Shown here: positions 13,432 through 18,770 of the stretch, piece after piece
Layout: every line of letters starts with the position of its first letter
Numbering within the stretch: the stretch's first letter is position 1
NCBI GenBank assembly: GCA_030041195.1
Contig: JASHOI010000333.1
Span: 1-18,770 of the forward strand
Direction of reading: 5' to 3'
DNA: 18,770 nucleotides
Source: Streptosporangiaceae bacterium
GTDB taxonomy: Bacteria; Actinomycetota; Actinomycetes; Streptosporangiales; Streptosporangiaceae
Position numbers and translations under genes: made by a program
Notes under the pieces: model-generated
What the model saw: only the letters and a program-made list of their open reading frames with translations
Told to the model about the DNA's origin: nothing
Databases searched by the model: none

Positions 13432-15417
13432 GTGAGCGAACAGCAGCAATCCAGTCCGGGCGCCCAGGTCAGCGAGGCCCAGGCCCGTCAGGTCGCAGAA
13501 CAGGCCAGGGAGTCGGACTGGGCGCTGCCCAGCTTCGGCAGGCAGCTTTTCCTTGGCGACTTCCAGCTCGGGCTGATCAGCCCGCATCCGCGGCCGTCCG
13601 CCGAGGCGAGCCAGCGCGGCGAAGAGTTCTGCGCCCGGCTGCGTGACTTCTGCGAGGCGTCGATGAACGGCGCGCTGATCGAGCGGGAGGCGCAGATCCC
13701 GGACGAGACGGTCAAGGGGCTGGCCGCGCTCGGCGCGTTCGGGATGAAGATCCCGCAGGCCTACGGCGGGCTCGGGCTGTCCAACCTGTACTACAACCGG
13801 GCCCTGATGATCGTTGGATCGGTCTCGCCCGCGGTCGCGGCGCTGCTGTCCGCGCACCAGTCGATCGGCGTGCCGCAGCCGCTGGCGCTGTTCGGTACCG
13901 AGGAGCAGAAGCAGCGTTATCTGCCGAGGTGTGCCCGCGGCGAGATCAGCGCGTTCCTGCTGACCGAGCCGGACGTCGGGTCGGATCCGGCGCGGCTTGC
14001 TACCACGGCCACCCCGTCCGCGGACGGCAGCGAGTACCTGCTCAACGGGGTGAAGCTGTGGACGACCAACGGCGTCGTCGCCGACCTGCTCGTGGTCATG
14101 GCGCGGGTGCCAAGGGGTCGGGGCGGGCGGGCAGAAAATGAGGGCGGGCGGGGCAAGGGTGCGGGGCACCGCGGCGGCATTACCGCGTTCGTCGTCGAGG
14201 GCAGCTCGGACGGGATCACCGTGGAGCACCGGAACGCTTTCATGGGGCTGCGCGGCCTGGAGAACGGCGTCACCAGGTTCCACGAGGTCACGGTCCCAGC
14301 GGCCAACCGGATCGGCGAGGAGGGCCAGGGGCTGAAGATCGCCCTTACCACGCTGAACACCGGCAGGCTCTCGCTCCCGGCCAGCTGTGCGGCGGCGTCG
14401 AAGGTGGCACTCAAGGTCTGCCGGGAATGGTCGGGCGAGCGGGTGCAGTGGGGCAAGCCGGTGGGTGAGCACGAGGCGGTCGCCACGAAGATCGCGTTTG
14501 TCGCCGCGACCGGCTACGCGCTCGAGGCGATCGTCGAGCTGTCCAGCCAGCTTGCCGACGACAAGCGCCGTGACATCAGGATCGAGGCCGCGCTGGCCAA
14601 GCTCTACTGCTCGGAGATGGCCTGCAAGGTCGCTGACGAGCTGGTGCAGATCCGTGGCGGGCGGGGCTACGAGACCGCGGCCTCGCTGGCCGCGCGCGGC
14701 GAGCGGGGTGTGCCCGCCGAGCAGATGCTCCGTGACCTGCGGATCAACCGGATCTTCGAGGGTTCCTCGGAGATCATGCGCCTGTTCATCGCCAGGGAGG
14801 CGGTCGACGCCCACCTCACCGCGGCCGGCGAGGTGATCCAGCCGGGTCTTCCGCCCGCGCGCAAGGCCCGGGCCGCCGCCCGGGCCAGCGGGTTCTACGC
14901 CCGGTGGCTGCCGACGCTGATGGCGGGCGAGGGACAGCTTCCCCGCGCCTATAACGAGTTCGGCCCGCTCGCGCCGCACCTGCGCTACGTGGAACGGGCC
15001 AGCCGGAAGCTGGCCCGCGCGATGTTCTACGGCATGGCCCGTTGGCAGGGCAGGCTGGAACGCCGGCAGGGTTTCCTTGGCCGCCTCGTCGACATCGGCG
15101 CTGAGCTCTTCGCGATGAGCGCGGTCTGCGTGCGCGCGCAGATGGACGCCGCCGAGACCGGCGGCGGGCGCGGCCACACCGGGTTCGAGCTGGCCAACGT
15201 GTTCTGCGCACAGGCCAGGCTGCGGTGTGACGAGCTGTTCGGCCAGCTCTGGAAGAACACCGACTCCGCCGACGCGGCCCTGGCCCGCCAGGTCCTCGCC
15301 GGGCGCTACACCTGGCTCGAGCAGGGTGTCATCGACCCCTCGATCCCCGGGCCGTGGGTTGCTGAGACCCCGGCGGGGCCGTCCAAGCTGGAGAACGTGC
15401 ACCGCCACGTCGGCTGA
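13432..15417 (+). CDS. Acyl-CoA dehydrogenase, VLCAD/ACAD9-like (FadE type)
   Basis: The 661-residue flavoenzyme oxidises acyl-CoA to trans-2-enoyl-CoA in beta-oxidation. It shows the FAD-binding signature AFLLTEPDVGSD at about 174-185, the IRGGRGYE segment at 407-413, and FEGSSEI at 441-447, where Glu442 aligns with the catalytic base of MCAD/VLCAD. The ~200-residue C-terminal extension beyond residue 460 is the feature of very-long-chain/ACAD9-type enzymes rather than the ~380-residue short forms. Residues about 228-249 form a Gly/Arg-rich loop, inserted where homologues have a short turn. The start is GTG at 13432, with AAGGA eight bases before it. The thiolase at the far right of the window could work in the same pathway, though the two genes are not in one operon. 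Confidence 0.9.
   Translation: MSEQQQSSPGAQVSEAQARQVAEQARESDWALPSFGRQLFLGDFQLGLISPHPRPSAEASQRGEEFCARLRDFCEASMNGALIEREAQIPDETVKGLAALGAFGMKIPQAYGGLGLSNLYYNRALMIVGSVSPAVAALLSAHQSIGVPQPLALFGTEEQKQRYLPRCARGEISAFLLTEPDVGSDPARLATTATPSADGSEYLLNGVKLWTTNGVVADLLVVMARVPRGRGGRAENEGGRGKGAGHRGGITAFVVEGSSDGITVEHRNAFMGLRGLENGVTRFHEVTVPAANRIGEEGQGLKIALTTLNTGRLSLPASCAAASKVALKVCREWSGERVQWGKPVGEHEAVATKIAFVAATGYALEAIVELSSQLADDKRRDIRIEAALAKLYCSEMACKVADELVQIRGGRGYETAASLAARGERGVPAEQMLRDLRINRIFEGSSEIMRLFIAREAVDAHLTAAGEVIQPGLPPARKARAAARASGFYARWLPTLMAGEGQLPRAYNEFGPLAPHLRYVERASRKLARAMFYGMARWQGRLERRQGFLGRLVDIGAELFAMSAVCVRAQMDAAETGGGRGHTGFELANVFCAQARLRCDELFGQLWKNTDSADAALARQVLAGRYTWLEQGVIDPSIPGPWVAETPAGPSKLENVHRHVG
14114..14159 (+). 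repeat. G-rich 21-nt tandem duplication with G-quadruplex consensus, within the acyl-CoA dehydrogenase gene
   Basis: Two runs fit the G3+N1-7 pattern on the coding strand: GGGG-TC-GGGG-C-GGG-C-GGG (14114-14131) and GGG-C-GGG-C-GGGG-CAA-GGG (14142-14159). The shared GGGCGGGCGGG recurs at 14121 and 14142, a 21-nt period, meaning seven codons in frame. The encoded Gly/Arg-rich loop looks like the product of this duplication. Confidence 0.6.
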
Positions 15418-15461
15418 CCCCGCCACCCCTCCCAGCCACCTGTCCAGCCCACATAACCCAT

Positions 15462-15530
15462 CTCTTCACGGGTTCGGTTACTGCGGTGCCCCGGTTTATG
15501 CCGTTTTGCGGTTACGGAAAACGTGAAGAG
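15462..15530. repeat. 9-bp inverted repeat bracketing 51 nt, between acyl-CoA dehydrogenase and M48 genes
   Basis: CTCTTCACG (15462-15470) and CGTGAAGAG (15522-15530) are exact complements. The loop contains GGTTAC twice and is less GC-rich than its surroundings. It lies 44 nt after the acyl-CoA dehydrogenase stop and 57 nt before the M48 start, so it could be a terminator, an operator pair, or the remains of a small inserted element. Confidence 0.45.
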
Positions 15531-15587
15531 TGATCGTGATCATCCTTAAGCCCGGCATAGTTGTGGGAGTTCAGGTAGGTTTGTCCG

Positions 15588-16661
15588 GTGCTCTGGCGAT
15601 CCTGCCTTGTCGGCATCGTCCTGTCCTACCTGCCAAGGCTCGCCTCGCTTGCCGCGGTGGGCGTCTGCTTCGCCTGGGCCGGCGCGGCTGGGACCGCGTT
15701 CTGGCTGCTGGTAGCCGCATTGATCGGGTACGCCTTCGTGTTCGCGGTGTTCCGCGTGGCTCAACTGCAGCACCGGGGCGTCAAGGTCGCCAGGGAAGAC
15801 CAGCCCGAGCTGATGGCCGTGGTCGACAGCGTCATGCGGCGGGCGGAGATTCGCCGTCTGGACGGCGTGTGGCTGGCGCCCGATCCCGGCGCCTGGGCGC
15901 TCATGGGCCGCCGTGACCTGCTGTGCCGGCGTCACGTGGGCGTGGCCGTCGGGTTACTCACGGTCGCGCATCTGTCCGCGGACGAGCTGAGGGCCATCCT
16001 GGCCCATGAGGCCGGGCATCTCACCGACCGACGCCGCTTGCGGCTATTCCTGTCCGGCCGCCGCCGCAGCGTGCTGGAAAAGCTCGAGTGGCGCACCACG
16101 CTGCCGTTGCGGTGGTACTGGAAGTGGTTCCTGAAGATGACCCGGGAACAGGGGCTGGCCAGCGAGCGGCATGCCGACGCGGTGGCGGCGCGGATGTACG
16201 GCGCTGATCTTGCCGAGCGCGCCCATCAGCGGTCCGCCGAGGCGTGCATGGTCCATGCCATTGCGATGAAGAGGTTCATCCGGCCGTGCTGGGACCAGCG
16301 GATCGCCCCGGCCACGTTCTTCGAGGCATACGAGGCCATCTGGAACCGGGCGCCGGAACGAGTCGCTGCGGCCGTGACCGCGCAGATGCGCGCGCCGGAC
16401 GAGCCGGGTGACACCCATCCGGGCCTGGCTCGGCGGTGCGGTGGCCGGAGCTTCCCGCTGCCGCCCAACCTGCGCGGAGATCTCCCGCTGAACGGGCTGG
16501 AGGAACTCGACCGGCGGTGCGCTGCCTCGCTGCGGCAGCTGCAGCGCAGGTACCCGATGAAGACGATGACCTGGGCCGAGATCAGGGCCGAGCGCAAGAA
16601 GCAGCGTCCCCAGCAAGAGCCGGCAGCTCAGCGAGCGGAGGTCACTCCGGCTCCGAGCTGA
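15588..16661 (+). CDS. M48-family membrane metallopeptidase
   Basis: The 357-residue protein begins with two transmembrane helices (about residues 8-30 and 36-58) followed by a zinc-peptidase domain. The zinc site is clear: HEAGH at 140-144 (HExxH) and the third ligand Glu193 in the S-E-R-H-A-D motif (ExxxD), as in HtpX/Ste24-type M48 peptidases. A catalytic region of ~200 residues and a charged, glutamine-rich C-terminus follow. M48 enzymes cleave membrane or exported proteins in quality control; the substrate here is unknown. The start is GTG at 15588, after AGGTAGG with about seven bases of spacing. The 3' end overlaps the convergent MerR-type regulator by 20 nt, and Hsp20 lies beyond, a grouping consistent with a role in proteostasis. 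Confidence 0.87.
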   Translation: MLWRSCLVGIVLSYLPRLASLAAVGVCFAWAGAAGTAFWLLVAALIGYAFVFAVFRVAQLQHRGVKVAREDQPELMAVVDSVMRRAEIRRLDGVWLAPDPGAWALMGRRDLLCRRHVGVAVGLLTVAHLSADELRAILAHEAGHLTDRRRLRLFLSGRRRSVLEKLEWRTTLPLRWYWKWFLKMTREQGLASERHADAVAARMYGADLAERAHQRSAEACMVHAIAMKRFIRPCWDQRIAPATFFEAYEAIWNRAPERVAAAVTAQMRAPDEPGDTHPGLARRCGGRSFPLPPNLRGDLPLNGLEELDRRCAASLRQLQRRYPMKTMTWAEIRAERKKQRPQQEPAAQRAEVTPAPS

Positions 16662-16998
16662 CCGGCGCGAGCAACGCATCGCGCTCGGCAGCGATGGAGT
16701 CCCTTTGTGCCTCCAGTTCCCTGACCTGCTGCTCCAGCTCCAGGACGCGGTTTTCCAGCTGAAGCACCCGGCGGATGGCCTTCAGCGTCATTCCCTCGTC
16801 GACCAGGGTCGCCACGTACTGGACGACCGTGATCTCGCGCCGTGTGTAACGGCGCTGTCCGCCTGCCGACCGGGTCGGCCGGACCACGCGAAACTCGTCC
16901 AGCCGGCGCAGAAAGGCCTGCTGGAGCTCGAGCATCTCCGAGACCTGGCCGACCGTGAACAGCGGCAGGTTCTCGTCATCGAGTGGCAAGTGTGGCAT
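16642..16998 (-). CDS. MerR-family regulator, HspR-like
   Basis: The 118-residue protein has a MerR-type winged helix-turn-helix at about residues 13-80 (LFTVGQVSEML..., then the wing SAGGQRRYTRREI) followed by a leucine-rich coiled coil at about 80-110 for dimerisation. There is no cysteine-rich effector domain, so it is not a metal sensor. It lies directly downstream of hsp20 on the same strand, which suggests control of that gene in the manner of HspR; this is inferred from context. The ATG at 16998 is preceded by GGAG with six bases of spacing. A strong hairpin separates it from hsp20, probably making its expression lower than that of the chaperone. Its C-terminal codons overlap the M48 gene's end. 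Confidence 0.85.
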   Translation of the reverse strand: MPHLPLDDENLPLFTVGQVSEMLELQQAFLRRLDEFRVVRPTRSAGGQRRYTRREITVVQYVATLVDEGMTLKAIRRVLQLENRVLELEQQVRELEAQRDSIAAERDALLAPVSSEPE

Positions 16999-17017
16999 GA
17001 CTAGCTCCGGGAACGAT

Positions 17018-17054
17018 TCCGGGCCCGGGCGGATATCACCGCGCCGGGCCCGGA
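17018..17054 (-). terminator. Strong intercistronic hairpin between hsp20 and the MerR-type gene
   Basis: TCCGGGCCCGG-GCGG (17018-17032) pairs with CCGC-g-CCGGGCCCGGA (17039-17054): a 15-bp stem with one bulged G and a 6-nt loop (ATATCA). It lies 15 nt past the hsp20 stop and ten bases before the ribosome binding site of the regulator gene. It lacks a T-tract. It is likely a partial terminator or an mRNA-stabilising structure. Confidence 0.7.
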
Positions 17055-17069
17055 CAGAGTACCTCTGCG

Positions 17070-17486
17070 TCAGGCGGCGATGGCCTTGGCGTCGGCACTG
17101 ACCTCGATCTTGCGCGGCTTGGCCTGCTCCGCGACGGGAACGTGCACGGTGAGCACGCCGTCGGTGTAGCTAGCCTCGATCTTGTCGGCGTCAGCCGCGT
17201 CCGACAGGCGGACCCGGCGGGTGTAGGAGCCCATCACGCGCTCGCGGATGAACGGCTTCTCGTCCTCGGTGTGCTCCTCGTTGCGGGTTGCGCTAACGGT
17301 CAGCACGCCGTGGTCCACAGTGACGTCGATGCTCTCGCGGTCGATGCCAGGCAGGTCGAACCGGAGCTCAACCTCGTTCTCGCGCCGAACGGCGTCCATC
17401 CGGGCCAGGCGACGGTAGTCGGCCGAGCCGAAACCACGCCGGGTCAGCCTCTCCTGAGCAAAGGGATCAAAAGTTGCCAGCAGCAC
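17070..17486 (-). CDS. Small heat shock protein, Hsp20/alpha-crystallin family
   Basis: The 138-residue protein is an ATP-independent holdase that binds unfolding proteins in the cytosol. The alpha-crystallin domain covers about residues 31-120, with FDLPGIDRESIDV at 43-55 and the conserved ASYTDGVL at 105-112. The C-terminal IxV motif (Ile127, Val129) that links oligomer subunits is present. It closely follows the actinobacterial Hsp18/Hsp16 type. The GTG at 17486 is chosen because GGAGG lies eight bases upstream and MLLATFDPF is the usual N-terminus. The frame is open to 17618, but the extra residues do not look like this family. Two palindromic 10-mers lie 41-84 nt upstream, probable operators for the adjacent MerR-type regulator. 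Confidence 0.92.
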   Translation of the reverse strand: MLLATFDPFAQERLTRRGFGSADYRRLARMDAVRRENEVELRFDLPGIDRESIDVTVDHGVLTVSATRNEEHTEDEKPFIRERVMGSYTRRVRLSDAADADKIEASYTDGVLTVHVPVAEQAKPRKIEVSADAKAIAA

Positions 17487-17526
17487 TGCATTCACCTCCA
17501 GTGAGTACCAGGATTCGGTCATCCAG

Positions 17527-17570
17527 GTAACCTCGGTTCTCGTGTAGAGCAAACCTAAAACTGGAGTTAC
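17527..17570. promoter_or_regulatory. Two palindromic 10-mers 30 bp apart upstream of hsp20
   Basis: AACC-TC-GGTT (17529-17538) and AACT-GG-AGTT (17559-17568) share the pattern AACY-N2-RGTT, and their centres are exactly 30 bp apart, about three helical turns. Outer GTAAC (17527-17531) and GTTAC (17566-17570) make the whole element an imperfect 12-nt inverted repeat. It lies where the hsp20 promoter should be. The known HAIR sequence of HspR (CTTGAGT-N7-ACTCAAG) is absent. Confidence 0.5.
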
Positions 17571-17682
17571 ATATTCCCTGCGGGCAGAAACCTGAGAAGA
17601 GCGATCAGCGAGGCACAACCAGGACGAGCGATCGCACGATCAGAACGGCAACAGCGCCGCAGCGCGTCCCCCGAAAATGATC

Positions 17683-17721
17683 TAGGAGGCTCGCGTGCAA
17701 ATACTGCCGCCCAGCCTCCTA
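17683..17721. repeat. 9-bp stem-loop containing AGGAGG
   Basis: TAGGAGGCT (17683-17691) and AGCCTCCTA (17713-17721) are exact complements with a 21-nt loop. The left arm contains a near-perfect Shine-Dalgarno sequence on the plus strand, and the right arm gives the same on the minus strand. It may simply be the second of two tandem terminator-like stems after the thiolase gene. Confidence 0.45.
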
Positions 17722-17724
17722 CTT

Positions 17725-17753
17725 GTGGCGCCGCGCCATCCGCACGGCGCCAC
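17725..17753 (-). terminator. Stem-loop downstream of the thiolase gene
   Basis: GTGGCGCCG (17725-17733) and CGGCGCCAC (17745-17753) form a perfect 9-bp GC-rich stem with an 11-nt loop, 54 nt past the thiolase stop. Without a T-tract, termination is inferred from position and stability. Confidence 0.5.
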
Positions 17754-17807
17754 CACAGCCACTGCCGCCACACCTGCCACCGCGGCCACTGCGGCGCGGG
17801 CTGAGCG

Positions 17808-18770
17808 TCAGTCGAGGCGCTCGATGATCGTGGCGTTCGCCTGGCCGCCGCCCTCGCACATGGTCTGCAGGCCGTACCTGCCGCCGGTGCGCTCGAGTTC
17901 GTGCAGCAGCTTGGTCATCAGGACCGCGCCGGTGGCGCCGAGTGGGTGACCGAGCGCGATCGCGCCGCCGTTCGGGTTCGTCTTCTTCAGCGAGGCGCCG
18001 GTGTCGGCCGACCAGGCCAGCAGCACCGGCGCAAATGCCTCGTTAACCTCGAACACGTCGATATCGTCGACGGTCAGCTTGCCCCGGGCCAGCGCCTGCT
18101 CGGTGGCCGGGATCGGGCCGGTCAGCATGAACACCGGGTCGGCGCCGACAACCGCGAGCGCGTGGATCCGCGCCCTCGGCGTGAAGCCGTGCCGCTGCAC
18201 GGCGGCCTCGGACGCGATCAGCACGGCCGCGGATCCGTCGGATATCTGCGATGCCGTCGCCGCGGTGAGCTCCCAGCCCTCCCGCAGCGGCTTCAGATCG
18301 GCCATCTTCTCGAGGGTTGTATCCCGGCGCGGCCCCTCGTCCGTGGTCACCCCGTCGATCGCCGTGATCTCGCGGTCGAATCTGCCCTCGTCGATCGCGC
18401 GCACGGCCCTGGCGTGGCTCTCCAGCGAGAACTCTTCGAGCTGCGCTCGCTTCAGGCCCCACTTCTCGCAGATCAGCTGGGCGCCGCGGAACTGGGAGAT
18501 CTCCTGGTCCCCGTACCGGTCCCGCCAGCCCTGCCCGAACGGGCCCGGCATGCCCTTCTCCAGCGGCAGCGCGACGGTGGAGCCCATCGGCACCATGCTC
18601 ATGTTCTCGATGCCGGCCGCGACGACCAGGTCCTGCGTCCCGGACATGACGGCCTGGGCCGCGAAGTGCACGGCCTGCTGCGAGGAGCCGCACTGGCGGT
18701 CGATGGTGACCCCGGGAACGCTCTCCGGCAGACCGGCCGACAGCCACGCGTTCCGCCCGATGTCGATCGA
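17808..18770 (-). CDS. Thiolase / acetyl-CoA C-acyltransferase (5' end outside window)
   Basis: The frame is open from the right window edge to TGA at 17808-17810, giving 320 residues without a start; roughly the first 60-70 residues are missing. The nucleophilic Cys lies in IDRQCGSSQQA (codon at 18690-18692). The other catalytic elements follow: NEAFAP, GHPLGATGA with the general-base His, and the C-terminal Cys in MCEGGGQANATI, where most thiolases have C-x-GGGMG/Q. The protein interconverts acyl-CoA plus acetyl-CoA with 3-ketoacyl-CoA plus CoA, the last step of beta-oxidation, in the cytosol. The sequence fits the FadA-like degradative branch of actinomycetes. It may cooperate with the acyl-CoA dehydrogenase at 13.4-15.4 kb. 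An internal ATG-like start near 18671 would cut off the catalytic Cys and is not used. Confidence 0.93.
   Translation of the reverse strand, partial: SIDIGRNAWLSAGLPESVPGVTIDRQCGSSQQAVHFAAQAVMSGTQDLVVAAGIENMSMVPMGSTVALPLEKGMPGPFGQGWRDRYGDQEISQFRGAQLICEKWGLKRAQLEEFSLESHARAVRAIDEGRFDREITAIDGVTTDEGPRRDTTLEKMADLKPLREGWELTAATASQISDGSAAVLIASEAAVQRHGFTPRARIHALAVVGADPVFMLTGPIPATEQALARGKLTVDDIDVFEVNEAFAPVLLAWSADTGASLKKTNPNGGAIALGHPLGATGAVLMTKLLHELERTGGRYGLQTMCEGGGQANATIIERLD

Larger units (their letters stand above)
17487..17807. other. Gene-free 321-nt region between hsp20 and thiolase
   Basis: No reliable gene is seen. From left to right it holds the hsp20 leader and its two palindromes (17527-17570), three CGATC copies with GAGCGATC repeated at 17599 and 17626 and the palindrome GCGATCGC at 17628-17635, then two stem-loops (17683-17721 and 17725-17753), and a CCAC/GCCAC-rich stretch before the thiolase stop. 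A GTG frame at 17695-17949 has AGGAGG upstream but runs antisense into the thiolase. Confidence 0.5.

Noticed and set aside
12982..15426. An 814-codon open frame on the minus strand
   Set aside because: It is the antisense shadow of the acyl-CoA dehydrogenase gene, caused by high GC; the plus frame has clear flavoenzyme motifs and the shadow protein is low-complexity and matches nothing I recognise.
3824..15517. GTTACGG/CCGTAAC occurring near 3824 and 15511, with related GTTACCG at 13369, as a shared regulatory site
   Set aside because: A 7-mer recurring a few times in 18.8 kb is within chance expectation, and spacing and symmetry differ at each place.
17487..17620. HspR HAIR operator (CTTGAGT-N7-ACTCAAG)
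   Set aside because: I looked on both strands upstream of hsp20 and did not find it; only the AACY-N2-RGTT palindromes are present.
17695..17949. An 84-codon plus-strand frame with AGGAGG upstream of a GTG
   Set aside because: It runs antisense into the thiolase 3' end and is Ala/Thr/Pro-rich; the good ribosome binding site is part of a stem-loop that is better explained as a terminator. It is kept only as a low-interest finding.

Overview
The window is high-GC DNA with the gene style of an actinomycete: GTG starts, GC-rich codons, an MctP-type symporter, an ECF sigma factor with a coupled membrane partner, VLCAD-like acyl-CoA dehydrogenase, and a dCTP deaminase of the mycobacterial/Streptomyces type. 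It looks like a chromosomal housekeeping/metabolic segment, not a plasmid or prophage. I see no insertion sequence, CRISPR array, rRNA or integrase. Genus cannot be fixed from sequence alone; Streptosporangiales- or Streptomyces-like lineages fit.

Layout. 1-3.6 kb: the C-terminal part of a polytopic membrane protein (plus), converging on a Nudix hydrolase and an MctP-like monocarboxylate/sodium:solute symporter (both minus). 3.6-5.4 kb: a 359-nt gap rich in short inverted repeats, then a minus-strand pair of PRC-barrel protein and SAM methyltransferase whose frames overlap. 5.4-8.4 kb: a GabD1-like succinate-semialdehyde dehydrogenase (plus) separated from the methyltransferase by a perfect 11-bp hairpin, a small two-helix membrane protein (minus), and a zinc-free MDR oxidoreductase (plus). 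8.5-9.6 kb: an ECF sigma factor coupled by ATGA to a single-pass membrane protein, probably its anti-sigma factor. 9.7-11.4 kb: divergent HAD-IIB phosphatase and 6-phosphogluconolactonase. 11.4-13.3 kb: tRNA-Gly(CCC), then dCTP deaminase interrupted in frame by a 265-residue intein, then a small ACT-like protein. 13.4-15.4 kb: a 661-aa acyl-CoA dehydrogenase. 15.6-17.5 kb: an M48 metallopeptidase converging on a MerR/HspR-like regulator and Hsp20, a proteostasis group. 17.8 kb to the end: a thiolase cut by the window edge.

The most notable object is the intein in dcd. It sits between Lys101 and the catalytic Ser102 of the host enzyme, starts with Ala rather than Cys/Ser, and carries the Trp/Cys/Thr signature of class 3 inteins. 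Its LAGLIDADG endonuclease region is reduced and has lost a catalytic acid. Splicing would restore a 191-residue dCTP deaminase, so pyrimidine nucleotide supply in this organism should depend on protein splicing.

Second-tier observations are the hsp20 control region (two palindromic 10-mers exactly 30 bp apart, plus a very strong hairpin between hsp20 and its MerR-type regulator gene), the divergent-promoter hairpins, and two adjacent G-quadruplex-type tracts inside the acyl-CoA dehydrogenase gene that encode a Gly/Arg-rich loop.
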